Shown: positions 19,892 to 28,969 of the stretch, one piece after another
Position numbering within the stretch: position 1 is the stretch's first letter
How the letters are laid out: the number at the start of each line of letters is the position of its first letter
NCBI RefSeq assembly: GCF_900090265.1
Contig: NZ_LT607752.1
Span: 3,410,001-3,474,000 of the forward strand
Length of the DNA: 64,000 nt
Source: Micromonospora rifamycinica
Lineage (GTDB): Bacteria > Actinomycetota > Actinomycetes > Mycobacteriales > Micromonosporaceae
Direction: 5' to 3'
Translations under genes and position numbers: made by a program
The notes under the pieces: generated by a model
What the model was told of the DNA's origin: nothing
What the model saw: the letters and a program-made list of their open reading frames with translations, nothing else
Database searches by the model: none

Positions 19892-20641
19892 TCAGAAGTC
19901 GCCGCCCCCGAAATCACCGCCGCCGAAGTCGCCCCCACCGAAGTCACCACCACCGAAGTCGCCCGCGGTGCCGAAGTCGCCGCCGAAGTCCGCGCCGTCG
20001 CCGAAGCCCTCCTGGTAGCCGGCGTCGTAACCGGGGTCGGCGAAGGCCGGCGAGAAGAGCGCGTCGGCGATCAGCATCCCGCCGACCACGCCGACGCCGG
20101 CCCCCAGCGCGGTCTTCCACCAGGGCGTCGAGTACCAGCCGGCCGGCACCGGCCGCCCCTGGTAGCGCCCGCCCGGGTAGTAGTACGGGGTGTCCCGGCC
20201 GGGCTGCGGACCGGCCCTGAAGGTCTGCCCCTGCACGTCCACCTGACGGTCCCGGGTGATCTCCCCGGCCCCCTGCGCGGCGGCCAGCGGGGGCAGCTCC
20301 GGCCCGGGGTCCAGGCCGAGCGCCACCCGGGCGGCCCGGGCGTAGGCGAGCCCCTCCAGGGCGGTCTCCCGGGCCAGCCGGAACTGGTGGACGGTGCGTG
20401 CCTGCTCCAGCTGGCTGCCCGCCGCGTTGTACCGCTCACCCGCGTCGACCAGGGCCTGGCGTACCGCCGGCTCGTCGCCGTGCAGGTTCATCACCTGGCC
20501 GCCGAGGCGTTCGTACCAGCGCTGGGCGTCGGCGCGCACGTCGGCGAGGCTGCGCGCCTCCCGGGCCGCCTTCTCCCGCCGCCACCAGACGAAACCACCG
20601 GCCAGCATGGCGACCAGGATGAGCACGAGCAGAAATTCCAT
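19892..20641 (-). CDS. Membrane protein with C-terminal Asp-Phe-Gly repeats
   Basis: 249 residues. An N-terminal TM helix (LLVLILVAMLAGGFVWW) is followed by a helical cytoplasmic or periplasmic region with heptad-like spacing (AARRSLADVRADAQRW-type), an aromatic segment (TPYYYPGGRYQGRPVP), a short hydrophobic stretch (ALGAGVGVVGGMLIADALF), and a low-complexity tail with four or five copies of DFGGG. The tail resembles those of bacterial proteins of the DUF1542/TPM neighbourhood, but no domain is recognised. The DNA of the tail is a 15-bp tandem repeat, so its copy number probably varies between strains. Confidence 0.8.
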   Translation of the reverse strand: MEFLLVLILVAMLAGGFVWWRREKAAREARSLADVRADAQRWYERLGGQVMNLHGDEPAVRQALVDAGERYNAAGSQLEQARTVHQFRLARETALEGLAYARAARVALGLDPGPELPPLAAAQGAGEITRDRQVDVQGQTFRAGPQPGRDTPYYYPGGRYQGRPVPAGWYSTPWWKTALGAGVGVVGGMLIADALFSPAFADPGYDAGYQEGFGDGADFGGDFGTAGDFGGGDFGGGDFGGGDFGGGDF

Positions 20642-20694
20642 CCCCCGAACGTACCCGGGGGCGTCGAGTCGTACCCGTTTGGCAAGCTCTGGTG

Positions 20695-21846
20695 ATGGAC
20701 TTCTCGACGCTGGCCGTGGTGGTGGTCTGCCTCGCCGCCGGCGGCGCGGTCGGCTGGTACGCCGCCCGCGCCCGGTCGGCCACCGAGATCGCCCGGCTGG
20801 AGGCCACCCTCGCCGCCACCCGGGAGGGCGAGAGCCGGCTGGAGCAGTCGATGCGGGCGCTGAGCTACGAGGCGACCGCCCAGTCCCAGGAGGCGGTGGC
20901 CCGCGCGGTCGCCCCGCTGCACGACACCCTGCGCCGCTACGAGACCCGGGTCGGCGAGCTGGAACGGGACCGGGTCGACGCCTACGCCGAGCTGCGCGAA
21001 CAGGTCCGCTCGATGGGGGCCGTCTCGAGCGAGCTGCGCACCGAGACCAAGCAGCTGGTCGCCGCGCTACGCGCCCCGCAGGTACGCGGGCGCTGGGGCG
21101 AGCACCAGCTCCGCCGGATCGTCGAGGCGGCCGGCATGCTGGAGCACTGCGACTTCAGTGAGCAGGTCACCGCCGCCACCGACCACCAGGGGGTCCGCCC
21201 CGACCTGGTGGTCCGGCTGCACGGCGGGCGCACGGTGGTGGTGGACGCCAAGGCCCCCTTCGACGCCTACCTGACGGCGATGGAGGCACGCGACGAGCGC
21301 AGCCGGGACACCCACCTCGACCGGCACGCCAAACACCTGCGTGGGCATGTCGACGCGCTGGCCGCGAAGACCTACTGGGCGGCGTTCGACGACACCCCGG
21401 AGTTCGTGGTGCTGTTCGTGCCGGCCGACCCGTTCCTGGACGTGGCGCTGCAGCGCGACCCGACGCTGTTGGAGCACGCGTTCGCCCGCAACGTGGTGCT
21501 GGCCACCCCGGCCACCCTGGTCGCGCTGCTGCGGACGGTGGCGTACTCGTGGCGGCAGGAGGCGCTGGCCCGCAACGCGGTGGCGGTGCACTCGCTGGCC
21601 CGCGAGCTGTACGGCCGACTGTCCACCCTGGGCGAGCACGTCGGCAAGCTCGGTACCTCGCTCGGCGGCGCGGTGACGGCGTACAACCGGGCGGTCGGTT
21701 CGTTGGAGGCGCGGGTGCTGGTCAGTGCGCGCAAGCTGGCCGAGCTGGGCGTCTCCGACCAGGAGCTGACCACGCCCGGCCAGGTCGAGGTGGCCCCCCG
21801 CCAGCCCCAGGCCCCCGAGCTGCTCCCCACCGACGACCGGCCCTGA
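20695..21846 (+). CDS. rmuC: DNA recombination protein RmuC
   Basis: A membrane-tethered nuclease-fold protein that limits DNA inversions and rearrangements. 383 residues: an N-terminal TM helix (LAVVVVCLAAGGAVGWYAA), a long coiled coil to about residue 125, and the RmuC core with GRWGEHQLRRIVEAAGM, VVDAKAPFDAYLTAM (restriction-endonuclease-like DxK), PEFVVLFVPADPFLDVAL and ATPATLVALLRTVAYSWRQE. The ATG at 20695 is six bases after CAAGCT, which could serve as the -10 of a leaderless mRNA; a GTG three bases earlier is also possible. Confidence 0.94.
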   Translation: MDFSTLAVVVVCLAAGGAVGWYAARARSATEIARLEATLAATREGESRLEQSMRALSYEATAQSQEAVARAVAPLHDTLRRYETRVGELERDRVDAYAELREQVRSMGAVSSELRTETKQLVAALRAPQVRGRWGEHQLRRIVEAAGMLEHCDFSEQVTAATDHQGVRPDLVVRLHGGRTVVVDAKAPFDAYLTAMEARDERSRDTHLDRHAKHLRGHVDALAAKTYWAAFDDTPEFVVLFVPADPFLDVALQRDPTLLEHAFARNVVLATPATLVALLRTVAYSWRQEALARNAVAVHSLARELYGRLSTLGEHVGKLGTSLGGAVTAYNRAVGSLEARVLVSARKLAELGVSDQELTTPGQVEVAPRQPQAPELLPTDDRP

Positions 21847-21906
21847 CCCCGCACGCGGCGGGGCGCGCGGGGCGCTGGGCGGGGTACGCGGGCGGCGCGG
21901 GGCGCA

Positions 21907-21960
21907 ATGTCGCCGATGTGGCGGTATCAGGGCGGCTGGACACCGCAATATCGGCGACAT
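21907..21960. repeat. 54-bp palindromic repeat, family 2, copy A
   Basis: Arms ATGTCGCCGATGTGGCGGTA.. (21907-21928) and its partner (21939-21960) pair at 19 of 22 positions around a 10-base loop, between convergent rmuC and a lipoprotein gene. The right arm is 20/22 identical to that of a second copy at 57992-58046, which also lies between convergent genes. Confidence 0.9.
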
Positions 21961-21998
21961 CGCGTCCACCCGGGCCGGGCCGACCCGAGCCGGGCGGG

Positions 21999-22493
21999 TC
22001 AGGAGCGGCGGGCGGATTCCACCAGGAACGGGACACCCTGCTGGCAGGTGCTCGTCAGGTCGGGTTGTGCCCGGCCGGTGACGGTGACCCGGGCTCCCTT
22101 CACGAGCACGTCGGTGGGGCCGCCGACCAACTGGTGACCGTCGAGCAGCAGGCACCCCGGCTCGACCCCCGCCTCGACGGTGCCGGTCAGCTCCGTCGCG
22201 CCCGGACCGGGCGGCAGCCGTGGGCCACCGGGCGGCGGCTTCACACCGGGCGGCGGCTTCAGCCCGCCGGGCGGCACCGACCCGGCCGGTGGTGCGGACG
22301 GGGCCACCGAGCCCGGCGGCGCGGACGGCGGCACGGCGTCCGACGGGGTGACCGGGTCCGAGGGGGTGACCGTGGGCGGCGGGGAACTGGTCGGGACGGC
22401 CGGCGGCCCGGTGACGTCGGCACCGTCACCACAGCCGGCGAGCGCCACACCGGCGGTCAGCAGCACGACGACCGCCATCCGAGGAGTTCTCAT
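21999..22493 (-). CDS. Small proline-rich lipoprotein
   Basis: 164 residues. A signal peptide (MAVVVLLTAGVALAGC) ends in a lipobox. A 70-residue linker of Pro/Ser/Gly repeats (PPG, PSDxV) follows, then a compact C-terminal domain (ELTGTVEAGVEPGCLLLDGH, GARVTVTGRAQPD) with two cysteines that looks like a small beta-barrel. The domain family is not recognised. The ATG at 22493 is chosen because the signal peptide begins there. It lies downstream of ispH and in the same direction, but a strong hairpin separates the two. Confidence 0.78.
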   Translation of the reverse strand: MRTPRMAVVVLLTAGVALAGCGDGADVTGPPAVPTSSPPPTVTPSDPVTPSDAVPPSAPPGSVAPSAPPAGSVPPGGLKPPPGVKPPPGGPRLPPGPGATELTGTVEAGVEPGCLLLDGHQLVGGPTDVLVKGARVTVTGRAQPDLTSTCQQGVPFLVESARRS

Positions 22494-22660
22494 ACCCACT
22501 GCGACGCGCCCCGTCCGTGATCCGTTCCGTCCGCCGCGAACCCGCCGGGCGTACCGGTGCTCCACTCCGCCACCGCCAACGACGAAGACCGAGGCCGGCG
22601 GGCCACCGCCGGGCACGGTCGGCGCACCGCCCCGTGCCGGGGTCGCCACGCACGATCCCC

Positions 22661-22691
22661 GCCCGCGGCTGATCCAGGGTCAGCCGCGGGC
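22661..22691 (-). terminator. Terminator hairpin overlapping the ispH stop
   Basis: Arms GCCCGCGGCTGA (22661-22672) and TCAGCCGCGGGC (22680-22691), perfect over 12 bp with a seven-base loop. The right arm contains the last codons and the TGA of ispH, so the stem begins inside the coding sequence. Confidence 0.8.
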
Positions 22692-23663
22692 GGCGGCCTT
22701 CATGTCGCGCTTGAGTTCCTGCGGCAGCGAGAAGGTCAGCCGCTCGTTGGCGGTGACCACCTCGTCGACGTCGGTGAAGCCCCGCTCGGCGAGGTAGGCC
22801 AGCACCTCCTGGACCAGTTCGTCCGGCACGCTCGCGCCGGAGGTCAGCCCGACGGTGCCGGCACCGGCGAGCCAGGCGTCGTCGATCTCGTGGGCGAAGT
22901 CGATCAGATACCCGGCGCGGGCACCGGCGTCCAGGGCCACCTCGACCAGGCGTACCGAGTTGGACGAGTTGCGCGAGCCGACCACGAGCACCACGTCGCA
23001 GTCCGGGGCGATCTCCTTGACCACGTGCTGACGGTTGGAGGTGGCGTAGCAGATGTCGTCACTGGGCGGCGACTGGAGCAGCGGCAGCCGGGTCTTGAGC
23101 CGGGCCACCGTCTCCAGCGTCTCGTCCACCGACAGGGTGGTCTGGGAGAGCCAGACGACCTTGTTCGGGTCGCGCACGGTGATCCGGTCGGCGTCGTCGG
23201 GGCCGTCGACCAGCTGGATGTGGGCGGGGGCCTCCCCGGCGGTGCCGATGACCTCCTCGTGCCCCTCGTGGCCGATCAGCAGGATGTCGTAGTCCTCTGC
23301 GGCGAACCGCTTGGCCTCCTGGTGCACCTTGGTCACCAGCGGGCAGGTCGCGTCGATCGCCTTGAGCGACCGGGCCTTCGCCTGCTCGTAGACCTCGGGG
23401 GCGACGCCGTGCGCGGAGAAGACGACGGTGGCCCCCTCCGGCACCTCCTCGTTCTCCTCCACGAAGATCGCGCCCTGGGCCTCCAGGGTCCGCACCACGT
23501 GCTTGTTGTGCACGATCTGCTTGCGGACGTAGATCGGAGCGCCGTAGAGCTTCAGTGCCTCCTCGACGGTCTGCACCGCCCGGTCGACCCCCGCGCAGTA
23601 CCCGCGGGGCTTGGCCAGGAGCACGCGCTTGCCGGTCTTGGGGGTCGCCTCAGCCTCGGTCAC
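22680..23663 (-). CDS. ispH: 4-hydroxy-3-methylbut-2-enyl diphosphate reductase (IspH/LytB)
   Basis: Last step of the MEP pathway, giving IPP and DMAPP for isoprenoid and lipid-carrier synthesis. 327 residues. The three iron-sulphur cysteines are visible in [27 protein letters not shown] and [51 protein letters not shown] and [12 protein letters not shown] complete the signature. The GTG at 23663 lies six bases after a TACGAT -10 box, so the mRNA is probably leaderless. The divergent xseA has the mirror arrangement, the same neighbours as M. tuberculosis lytB2 and xseA. Confidence 0.97.
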   Translation of the reverse strand: MTEAEATPKTGKRVLLAKPRGYCAGVDRAVQTVEEALKLYGAPIYVRKQIVHNKHVVRTLEAQGAIFVEENEEVPEGATVVFSAHGVAPEVYEQAKARSLKAIDATCPLVTKVHQEAKRFAAEDYDILLIGHEGHEEVIGTAGEAPAHIQLVDGPDDADRITVRDPNKVVWLSQTTLSVDETLETVARLKTRLPLLQSPPSDDICYATSNRQHVVKEIAPDCDVVLVVGSRNSSNSVRLVEVALDAGARAGYLIDFAHEIDDAWLAGAGTVGLTSGASVPDELVQEVLAYLAERGFTDVDEVVTANERLTFSLPQELKRDMKAAARG

Positions 23664-23796
23664 CCGCCCATCGTACGTGTCGGCATCTCCCCCGGCAGCG
23701 GCTGCGACCGGGGCCACAGCGGGGGTACGGCGGGACGCGCGGCACGGGCGGTCGGGGCCGCCCCGGATCGTCGGAGGCGGACCGTAGGGTGGGCGG
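23664..23796. promoter_or_regulatory. Divergent leaderless promoters of ispH and xseA
   Basis: For ispH, TACGAT (23675-23670) precedes the GTG by six bases. For xseA, TAGGGT (23785-23790) precedes its GTG by six bases. Both spacings put the transcript start on the start codon. No -35 consensus or operator is obvious in between. Confidence 0.6.
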
Positions 23797-25023
23797 GTGA
23801 CCGACGCCCCGCGTAGCACCCCCGAGGAGCCCTGGCCGGTCCGGGTGGTCAGCCAGAAGGTCGGCGCCTGGATCGCCAAGCTCGGTTGGGTCTGGGTCGA
23901 CGGGCAGGTGGCGCAGATCAGCCGCCGGCCGGGAGCGGGCACCGTCTTCCTCACCCTGCGCGACCCGTCGGCCGATCTCAGCCTCACCGTCACCACCAAC
24001 CGGGACGTCCTGGACGCCGGTGCGCCGGAGCTGCGCGAGGGCGCCCGGGTGGTGCTGCACGCCAAGCCGGAGTTCTACGCGGCCCGGGGCACGCTCAGCC
24101 TACGCGCCGACGAGATCCGCCAGGTCGGGCTCGGTGAGCTGCTGGCCCGGCTGGAGAAACTCAAGAAGCTGCTCGCCGCCGAGGGGCTGTTCGACAGGTC
24201 CCGCAAGCGCCGGCCGCCGTTCCTGCCGCAGCGGGTCGGCCTGATCACCGGTCGGGCGTCGGCGGCCGAGCGGGACGTGTTGACCAATGCCCGGCGGCGC
24301 TGGCCGGCGGTGGAGTTCCGCACGGTCAACGTGGCGGTGCAGGGGCCGGGGGCGGTGTCGCAGATCGTCGACGCGCTGCGGGTCCTCGACGCCGACGAGC
24401 ACGTCGACGTGATCGTCCTGGCCCGGGGCGGTGGTGGCATCGAGGATCTGCTGCCCTTCTCCGACGAGGCGCTGTGCCGGGCGGTCTTCGCCTGTCGTAC
24501 CCCGGTGGTCAGCGCGATCGGCCACGAGACGGACGCCCCGCTGGTCGACTACGTCGCCGACGTCCGCGCGTCCACCCCCACGGACGCGGCCAAGCGGGTC
24601 GTCCCCGACCTGGCCGACGAGGTACGCCTGATCGGCCAGGCCCGGTCCCGGCTGGAGCGGGCGGTCCGCAACCTGCTCGACCGGGAGTCGCACCGGCTGG
24701 CCCTGTTCCGGTCCCGCCCGGTGCTGGCCCGCCCGCAGGTGATGGTCGAGCAGCGGGCCGTCGAGGTGACCGCGCTGCGCGACCGTTCGATCCGCAGCCT
24801 GACCCACCGGCTGGGGGCGGCCACCGACGACCTGGGCCACACCGTGGCCCGGCTGCGTGCGCTCTCCCCCGCCGCCACCCTCGACCGGGGTTACGCCATC
24901 GTGCAGCGGACCGACGGGCACGTGGTCCGGGCGGCCGACGAGGTGGCCGGTGGCGACCCGCTGCGGGTACGCCTCGCCGAGGGTGAGCTGACCGCGACCG
25001 TGCAGGAGACGAGGACGAGATGA
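23797..25023 (+). CDS. xseA: Exodeoxyribonuclease VII large subunit
   Basis: Catalytic subunit of the single-strand exonuclease involved in repair. 408 residues: N-terminal OB fold ([18 protein letters not shown]), then the catalytic domain with [38 protein letters not shown] and [20 protein letters not shown], a long coiled coil, and a C-terminal strand region ([14 protein letters not shown]). It is followed by xseB with an ATGA overlap, so the subunits are translationally coupled. Confidence 0.97.
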   Translation: MTDAPRSTPEEPWPVRVVSQKVGAWIAKLGWVWVDGQVAQISRRPGAGTVFLTLRDPSADLSLTVTTNRDVLDAGAPELREGARVVLHAKPEFYAARGTLSLRADEIRQVGLGELLARLEKLKKLLAAEGLFDRSRKRRPPFLPQRVGLITGRASAAERDVLTNARRRWPAVEFRTVNVAVQGPGAVSQIVDALRVLDADEHVDVIVLARGGGGIEDLLPFSDEALCRAVFACRTPVVSAIGHETDAPLVDYVADVRASTPTDAAKRVVPDLADEVRLIGQARSRLERAVRNLLDRESHRLALFRSRPVLARPQVMVEQRAVEVTALRDRSIRSLTHRLGAATDDLGHTVARLRALSPAATLDRGYAIVQRTDGHVVRAADEVAGGDPLRVRLAEGELTATVQETRTR

Positions 25024-25232
25024 GCGACCGGAACCCCGACGAGCGGCTCAGCTACGAGCAGGCCCGCGCCGAGTTGGCCCAGGTGGTGGAGCGGTTGGAG
25101 GCGGGTGGCACCTCGTTGGAGGAGTCGCTGGCGCTGTGGGAGCGCGGCGAGCGGCTCGCCGCGGACTGTCAACGCGCCCTCGACGGCGCGCGGGCCCGGA
25201 TCGACGCCGCCCGGTCGACCCCGGAGTCCTGA
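25020..25232 (+). CDS. xseB: Exodeoxyribonuclease VII small subunit
   Basis: 70 residues with the XseB pattern [20 protein letters not shown] followed by [16 protein letters not shown]. It binds XseA to form the active nuclease. The ATG overlaps the xseA stop by four bases (ATGA). It converges on alaX with a 46-base gap that shows no clear hairpin. Confidence 0.95.
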   Translation: MSDRNPDERLSYEQARAELAQVVERLEAGGTSLEESLALWERGERLAADCQRALDGARARIDAARSTPES

Positions 25233-25278
25233 CCGCGCGCGACGGGCCGGGGTCGGTCGGGCCGGCGGGGCGGACGGG

Positions 25279-26016
25279 TCAGTCGGCGAGGCGGATGCGT
25301 ACCCGACGGTTCTGCCGGCCCTTGCTCTCCACCTTGACGACCCGGAGCCGCCCCACCTGCCCGATGGACGCGACGTGGGTGCCGCCGTCGGCCTGCACGT
25401 CGAGGCCCTCGATGTCGACGATCCGGACCTCCTGCTCGTCCGGGGGGATCAGGTTGGTCTGGGTACGCACGATGTCGGGGATGGCCAGCGCCTCGTCGCG
25501 CGGCAGCACCCGTACGGAGACCCGCCGGTCGGTGGCCAGTTCCTTGTTGACCGCCTCTTCGAGCAGCCCCTTGAAACCCTCGGGGACCTGCGGCAGGTTG
25601 AAGTCCATCCGGGCCTCGCCGGGCTCCATGTTGCCGCCGGTCACCAACGCGCCGAAGTCGCGGAACACCACCCCGCAGAGCACGTGCAGCCCGGAGTGGG
25701 TCCGCATCAGCGTGAACCGGCGTGCGTCCTCGACCGCCCCCTGGACCTCGACACCGACCGGTGGTACCGGGTCGCCCTCGGCCGGGATCAGGTACAGGTC
25801 GTCGCCCTTGCTGGTGCCGACGATCCGGGTCTGCACCCCCTGCCACAGCAGGACGCCGTGGTCCGGTGGCTGGCCGCCGCCGCCCGGGTAGAAGGCGGAC
25901 CGGTCCAGCACGATGCCGCGCTCGGGGTCGACGTGCACCACCCGGCAGGTCCACTCGCGCAGCGAGGGGTCGGCCAGGTCGAGGCGCTCGGTACGTCCGT
26001 GCCGGGAGATGCCCAT
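25279..26016 (-). CDS. alaX: Alanyl-tRNA editing protein AlaX, Cys ligand replaced by Asp
   Basis: A freestanding editing domain that hydrolyses mischarged Ser- or Gly-tRNA(Ala). 245 residues. The N-terminal beta domain has DRSAFYPGGGGQPPDHG. The zinc site HxxxH is seen in RTHSGLHVLCG. The second half of the usual site, CGGTH, reads DGGTHVASIGQVG here, so an aspartate stands where the zinc-binding cysteine normally is. The ATG at 26016 is preceded at eight bases by TACGCT. It may be a related hydrolase rather than a classic AlaX, but the overall fold signature is clear. Confidence 0.88.
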   Translation of the reverse strand: MGISRHGRTERLDLADPSLREWTCRVVHVDPERGIVLDRSAFYPGGGGQPPDHGVLLWQGVQTRIVGTSKGDDLYLIPAEGDPVPPVGVEVQGAVEDARRFTLMRTHSGLHVLCGVVFRDFGALVTGGNMEPGEARMDFNLPQVPEGFKGLLEEAVNKELATDRRVSVRVLPRDEALAIPDIVRTQTNLIPPDEQEVRIVDIEGLDVQADGGTHVASIGQVGRLRVVKVESKGRQNRRVRIRLAD

Positions 26017-26090
26017 GACGGCGCAGCGTACTACCGGTGGACGCGCACCGTCAGCACTGCCGCGCCGGTCCGTCCGGTGGCCCGACCGGG

Positions 26091-26127
26091 CCGGTGGCGG
26101 GATGGTCCGGGACCATCCCGCCACCGG
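26091..26127 (-). terminator. 17-bp perfect hairpin after the LppX-type lipoprotein gene
   Basis: Arms 26091-26107 (CCGGTGGCGGGATGGTC) and 26111-26127 are exact reverse complements around a three-base loop, 14 bases past the lipoprotein stop. A strong intrinsic terminator without a T tract; it also protects alaX, which lies downstream in the same direction, from read-through. Confidence 0.85.
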
Positions 26128-26141
26128 TCGACCGGAGTCAG

Positions 26142-26987
26142 TTAGTTGAACAGGTTGTACAGCTCCTGGGGCGCCTCGACCACCTGGTCGGCGGCGGGCT
26201 TCTGGGCGGCGGTGGCGTTGCCGTAGTCGGAGTAGGTGATCTTGATGTCCTGCGCGGCGCTCTGGCCGGCCGCCGGGATCTGGACCACCATCTCGCTGAG
26301 CCGGCCCTGCGGGTCCAGCTTCGCGGTGAACGGCACCGACTTCGCCTGCGCGCCCAGCGCGGTGATCACCGTCGAGTCGACGGAACCGGCCTCGGCGGCC
26401 TTCGACACGTCCAGGGTGCCGGCGTAGCTGCCCTCACCGGTCTGCCGGACCTCGGTGATGCCCTGGGTCAGCACGGCGCTGCCCGCCGGGTCGATCTTGT
26501 CGAAGTCGAAGCCGAGCGACTTGTTGCCCTTGATCCGGGTCTGGTCGAGGTGCTGGTACTTGCCGAGGCTGAGCTTCTGCGCCCCGGGGATGCTGCTGGC
26601 CGACGTGCCGCCGAGGTCCAGCTTCACCCAGCTGTCCGGCTTGGCGTGGATCACGTCCAGGTTCATCATCAGGTCCGAGGACGCGTCACCGATGCTCAGC
26701 TTGATCTGGGCGCTCTGGCTGGGCTGGTGCACCTGCCCCTCGGCGGTGGAGCCCACCCCGGTCATGGTGAACCGGAAGTTGCCGTTACGGATCTCGTTGG
26801 TGGAGTTGAGCAGGGCCTGCTTGGCGTCGGAGGTGCCGGGCGAGGCGCTGCCCGAGGCGGCGCTGCCGGAGGCCGACGGGGATGCGGAGGCCCCCGCCTC
26901 GCCGCTCCCGGAGTTGTTGCAGGCGGCCAGGCCGGGGGTGAGCAGCGCCGCGGCGAAGACCGCCGCGCTGAAACGTCGAATGGTCAC
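26142..26987 (-). CDS. LppX/LprAFG-like lipoprotein
   Basis: 281 residues. Signal peptide with lipobox (FAAALLTPGLAAC), then an Ala/Ser/Gly linker, then a domain with features of the LppX/LprAFG lipid-carrier family: NEIRNGNFRFTMTGVG, VIHAKPDSWVKLDLGG, GTLDVSKAAEAGSVD, AKLDPQGRLSEMVVQIP. Such proteins carry lipids or lipoglycans between membrane and envelope. The GTG at 26987 has GGAGAG eight bases upstream. Function by family resemblance only. Confidence 0.83.
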   Translation of the reverse strand: MTIRRFSAAVFAAALLTPGLAACNNSGSGEAGASASPSASGSAASGSASPGTSDAKQALLNSTNEIRNGNFRFTMTGVGSTAEGQVHQPSQSAQIKLSIGDASSDLMMNLDVIHAKPDSWVKLDLGGTSASSIPGAQKLSLGKYQHLDQTRIKGNKSLGFDFDKIDPAGSAVLTQGITEVRQTGEGSYAGTLDVSKAAEAGSVDSTVITALGAQAKSVPFTAKLDPQGRLSEMVVQIPAAGQSAAQDIKITYSDYGNATAAQKPAADQVVEAPQELYNLFN

Positions 26988-27147
26988 GTCAGGCTCTCCA
27001 GTCGGGTCGTCCGGCCCCCGGCGGGTGCCGGGGGCGTGGCGCGCGGCCCCCGCCCGGTCGTACCGGCACCGGCGCGCATCCCTTCTGTTCCCGGACGTCG
27101 CCTTCCGCAATCCCCCGCGTCGCCACCGACCACCGGCCCGTGACCGG

Positions 27148-27780
27148 TCAGCGCAGCGCGCCGGCCAGCTCGCGCAGCTCGTTGTCCCGGGCGTCCCCGA
27201 CCACGATCACGGTGCGGTTCGGTTCGAGCAGCACCAGGGCCTGCTCGTTGCCCCGCCCGGTGTACCGCTGCCAGCTCGCCCCGCCCAGGTCCGCCGGCCC
27301 CTGCGGCTGCCCGGCGGCGGTCAGCTCGGCGGGGAGCAGCCGCTCCGGCGGCACGTTGCTCTGCACCAGCTGGGCGCCCCGCCCCTCCGGGGTGAGATAG
27401 CCCACCCGCAGGTTCGCGCCGTCGTCGACGGTGCGGAAGCTGGCGCTCACCGTCCGCCAGCCGGAGCCGAGCCCGGACGGTTCGGTGACCGGGAAGGCGT
27501 TCGCGGCGCGGGCCTGCTCGTAGGCGGGGCCGGCGTCGACGACGGTCGGCTGCTCGCCGCCGAGGAAACCCCGGTAGAAGGCGAGCAGCAGGGCGATCGG
27601 GACCAGCAGCACCAGCAGGGACAGGGCCATGTCCTTCGGCGAACGTTCGGAACGGGCCTTCGCCACCCGGCCGCCGTCCGGCGCCGCCGTCGGCCGCCCG
27701 GCGGCCGGGGGCAGCGGCGGCTGGCCGTCCGGCGGGGTCGGATCGGCGGGTACGCGGTCGGCAGGCTGTGCGGGTTCCAC
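27148..27780 (-). CDS. DUF4245 family membrane protein
   Basis: 210 residues: a proline-rich cytoplasmic N-terminus, one TM helix ([19 protein letters not shown]), and an exported domain with the DUF4245 pattern [37 protein letters not shown] and [16 protein letters not shown]. Function unknown. It is conserved next to glpX in actinobacteria (Rv1099-Rv1100), as here, where it is divergent from glpX. A GAGAAT -10 box six bases before the GTG suggests a leaderless transcript. Confidence 0.9.
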   Translation of the reverse strand: MEPAQPADRVPADPTPPDGQPPLPPAAGRPTAAPDGGRVAKARSERSPKDMALSLLVLLVPIALLLAFYRGFLGGEQPTVVDAGPAYEQARAANAFPVTEPSGLGSGWRTVSASFRTVDDGANLRVGYLTPEGRGAQLVQSNVPPERLLPAELTAAGQPQGPADLGGASWQRYTGRGNEQALVLLEPNRTVIVVGDARDNELRELAGALR

Positions 27781-27937
27781 CGTCCCATTCTCGCAGCCGC
27801 CCGGTAGGGCGATCCCGCCCACCGTCGCCCCGCCCCGCCGCCGGACCTGGCATCGTGTGAGGATCAGCGACAGAGCCGGCAGCGGCGACCGCCGTCCCTG
27901 CCGGTCCGCCCCGCACCGTCGCGAGGAGGAAGCCGCC

Positions 27938-28969
27938 ATGACGAACACCAGGACGCGCGTCCCGCAGGACCTCGACCGTAACCTCGCCCTCGACCTGGTC
28001 CGGGTCACCGAGGCCGCGGCGATGGCCGCCGGCCGGTGGGTCGGCCGGGGCGACAAGGAGGGCGGCGACGGGGCAGCCGTCGACGCCATGCGCAAGCTGA
28101 TCAACTCGATCCAGATGCGTGGCGTGGTGGTGATCGGCGAGGGCGAGAAGGACAACGCGCCGATGTTGTTCAACGGCGAGCAGGTGGGCGACGGCACCGG
28201 CCCGGAGGTCGACGTGGCGGTGGACCCGGTCGACGGCACCACGCTGATGAGCAAGGGCATGCCGAACGCGCTCGCGGTGCTGGCCGTCTCCGAGCGGGGG
28301 GCGATGTTCGACCCGAGCGCCGTCTTCTACATGGAGAAGCTGGCCGTCGGCCCGGCGTACGCCGACGTGGTGGACATCGAGGCCGGGCCGGCGGAGAACC
28401 TGCGCCGGATCGCCAAGGTCAAGGGCACCGACGTCGCCGAGGTGACCGTCTGCGTGCTCGACCGCTCCCGGCACCAGGACCTGGTCGGCGAGATCAGGCG
28501 GACCGGGGCGGGCATCCGGTTCATCTCCGACGGCGACATCGCGGGGTCGATCGCCGCCGCCCGGGGCGAGTCGGGCGTCGACGTGCTGATGGGCATCGGC
28601 GGCACGCCGGAGGGGATCATCTCCGCCTGCGCCCTCAAGTGCATGGGCGGCGCGATGCAGGCCAAGCTCTGGCCGCAGGACGCGCGGGAGCGGGAGAAGG
28701 CGCTCGCCGCCGGGCACGACCTCGACCGGGTGCTCGGCACCGACGACCTGGTCACCGGGGACAACTGCTTCTTCGTGGCGACCGGGGTCACCTCCGGCGA
28801 CCTGCTGCGCGGGGTGCGGTACGCGGCCGGCGGGGCGTACACCCAGTCGATCGTGATGCGGTCCAAGAGCGGCACCATCCGCGTGATCGACTCGTACCAC
28901 CGGTTGGAGAAGCTGGCCCTCTACTCGGCGGTGGACTTCGACGGCAGGCCACTGGCAGAGCAGGAGTGA
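27938..28969 (+). CDS. glpX: Class II fructose-1,6-bisphosphatase
   Basis: Gluconeogenic phosphatase producing fructose 6-phosphate. 343 residues. Metal and substrate motifs: [16 protein letters not shown] near residue 68, [36 protein letters not shown] and [13 protein letters not shown] at the C-terminus. The ATG at 27938 follows a strong GAGGAGGA ribosome site; longer frames do not match the family. With ppc, eno and pckG it covers the PEP/gluconeogenesis branch in this window. Confidence 0.97.
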   Translation: MTNTRTRVPQDLDRNLALDLVRVTEAAAMAAGRWVGRGDKEGGDGAAVDAMRKLINSIQMRGVVVIGEGEKDNAPMLFNGEQVGDGTGPEVDVAVDPVDGTTLMSKGMPNALAVLAVSERGAMFDPSAVFYMEKLAVGPAYADVVDIEAGPAENLRRIAKVKGTDVAEVTVCVLDRSRHQDLVGEIRRTGAGIRFISDGDIAGSIAAARGESGVDVLMGIGGTPEGIISACALKCMGGAMQAKLWPQDAREREKALAAGHDLDRVLGTDDLVTGDNCFFVATGVTSGDLLRGVRYAAGGAYTQSIVMRSKSGTIRVIDSYHRLEKLALYSAVDFDGRPLAEQE

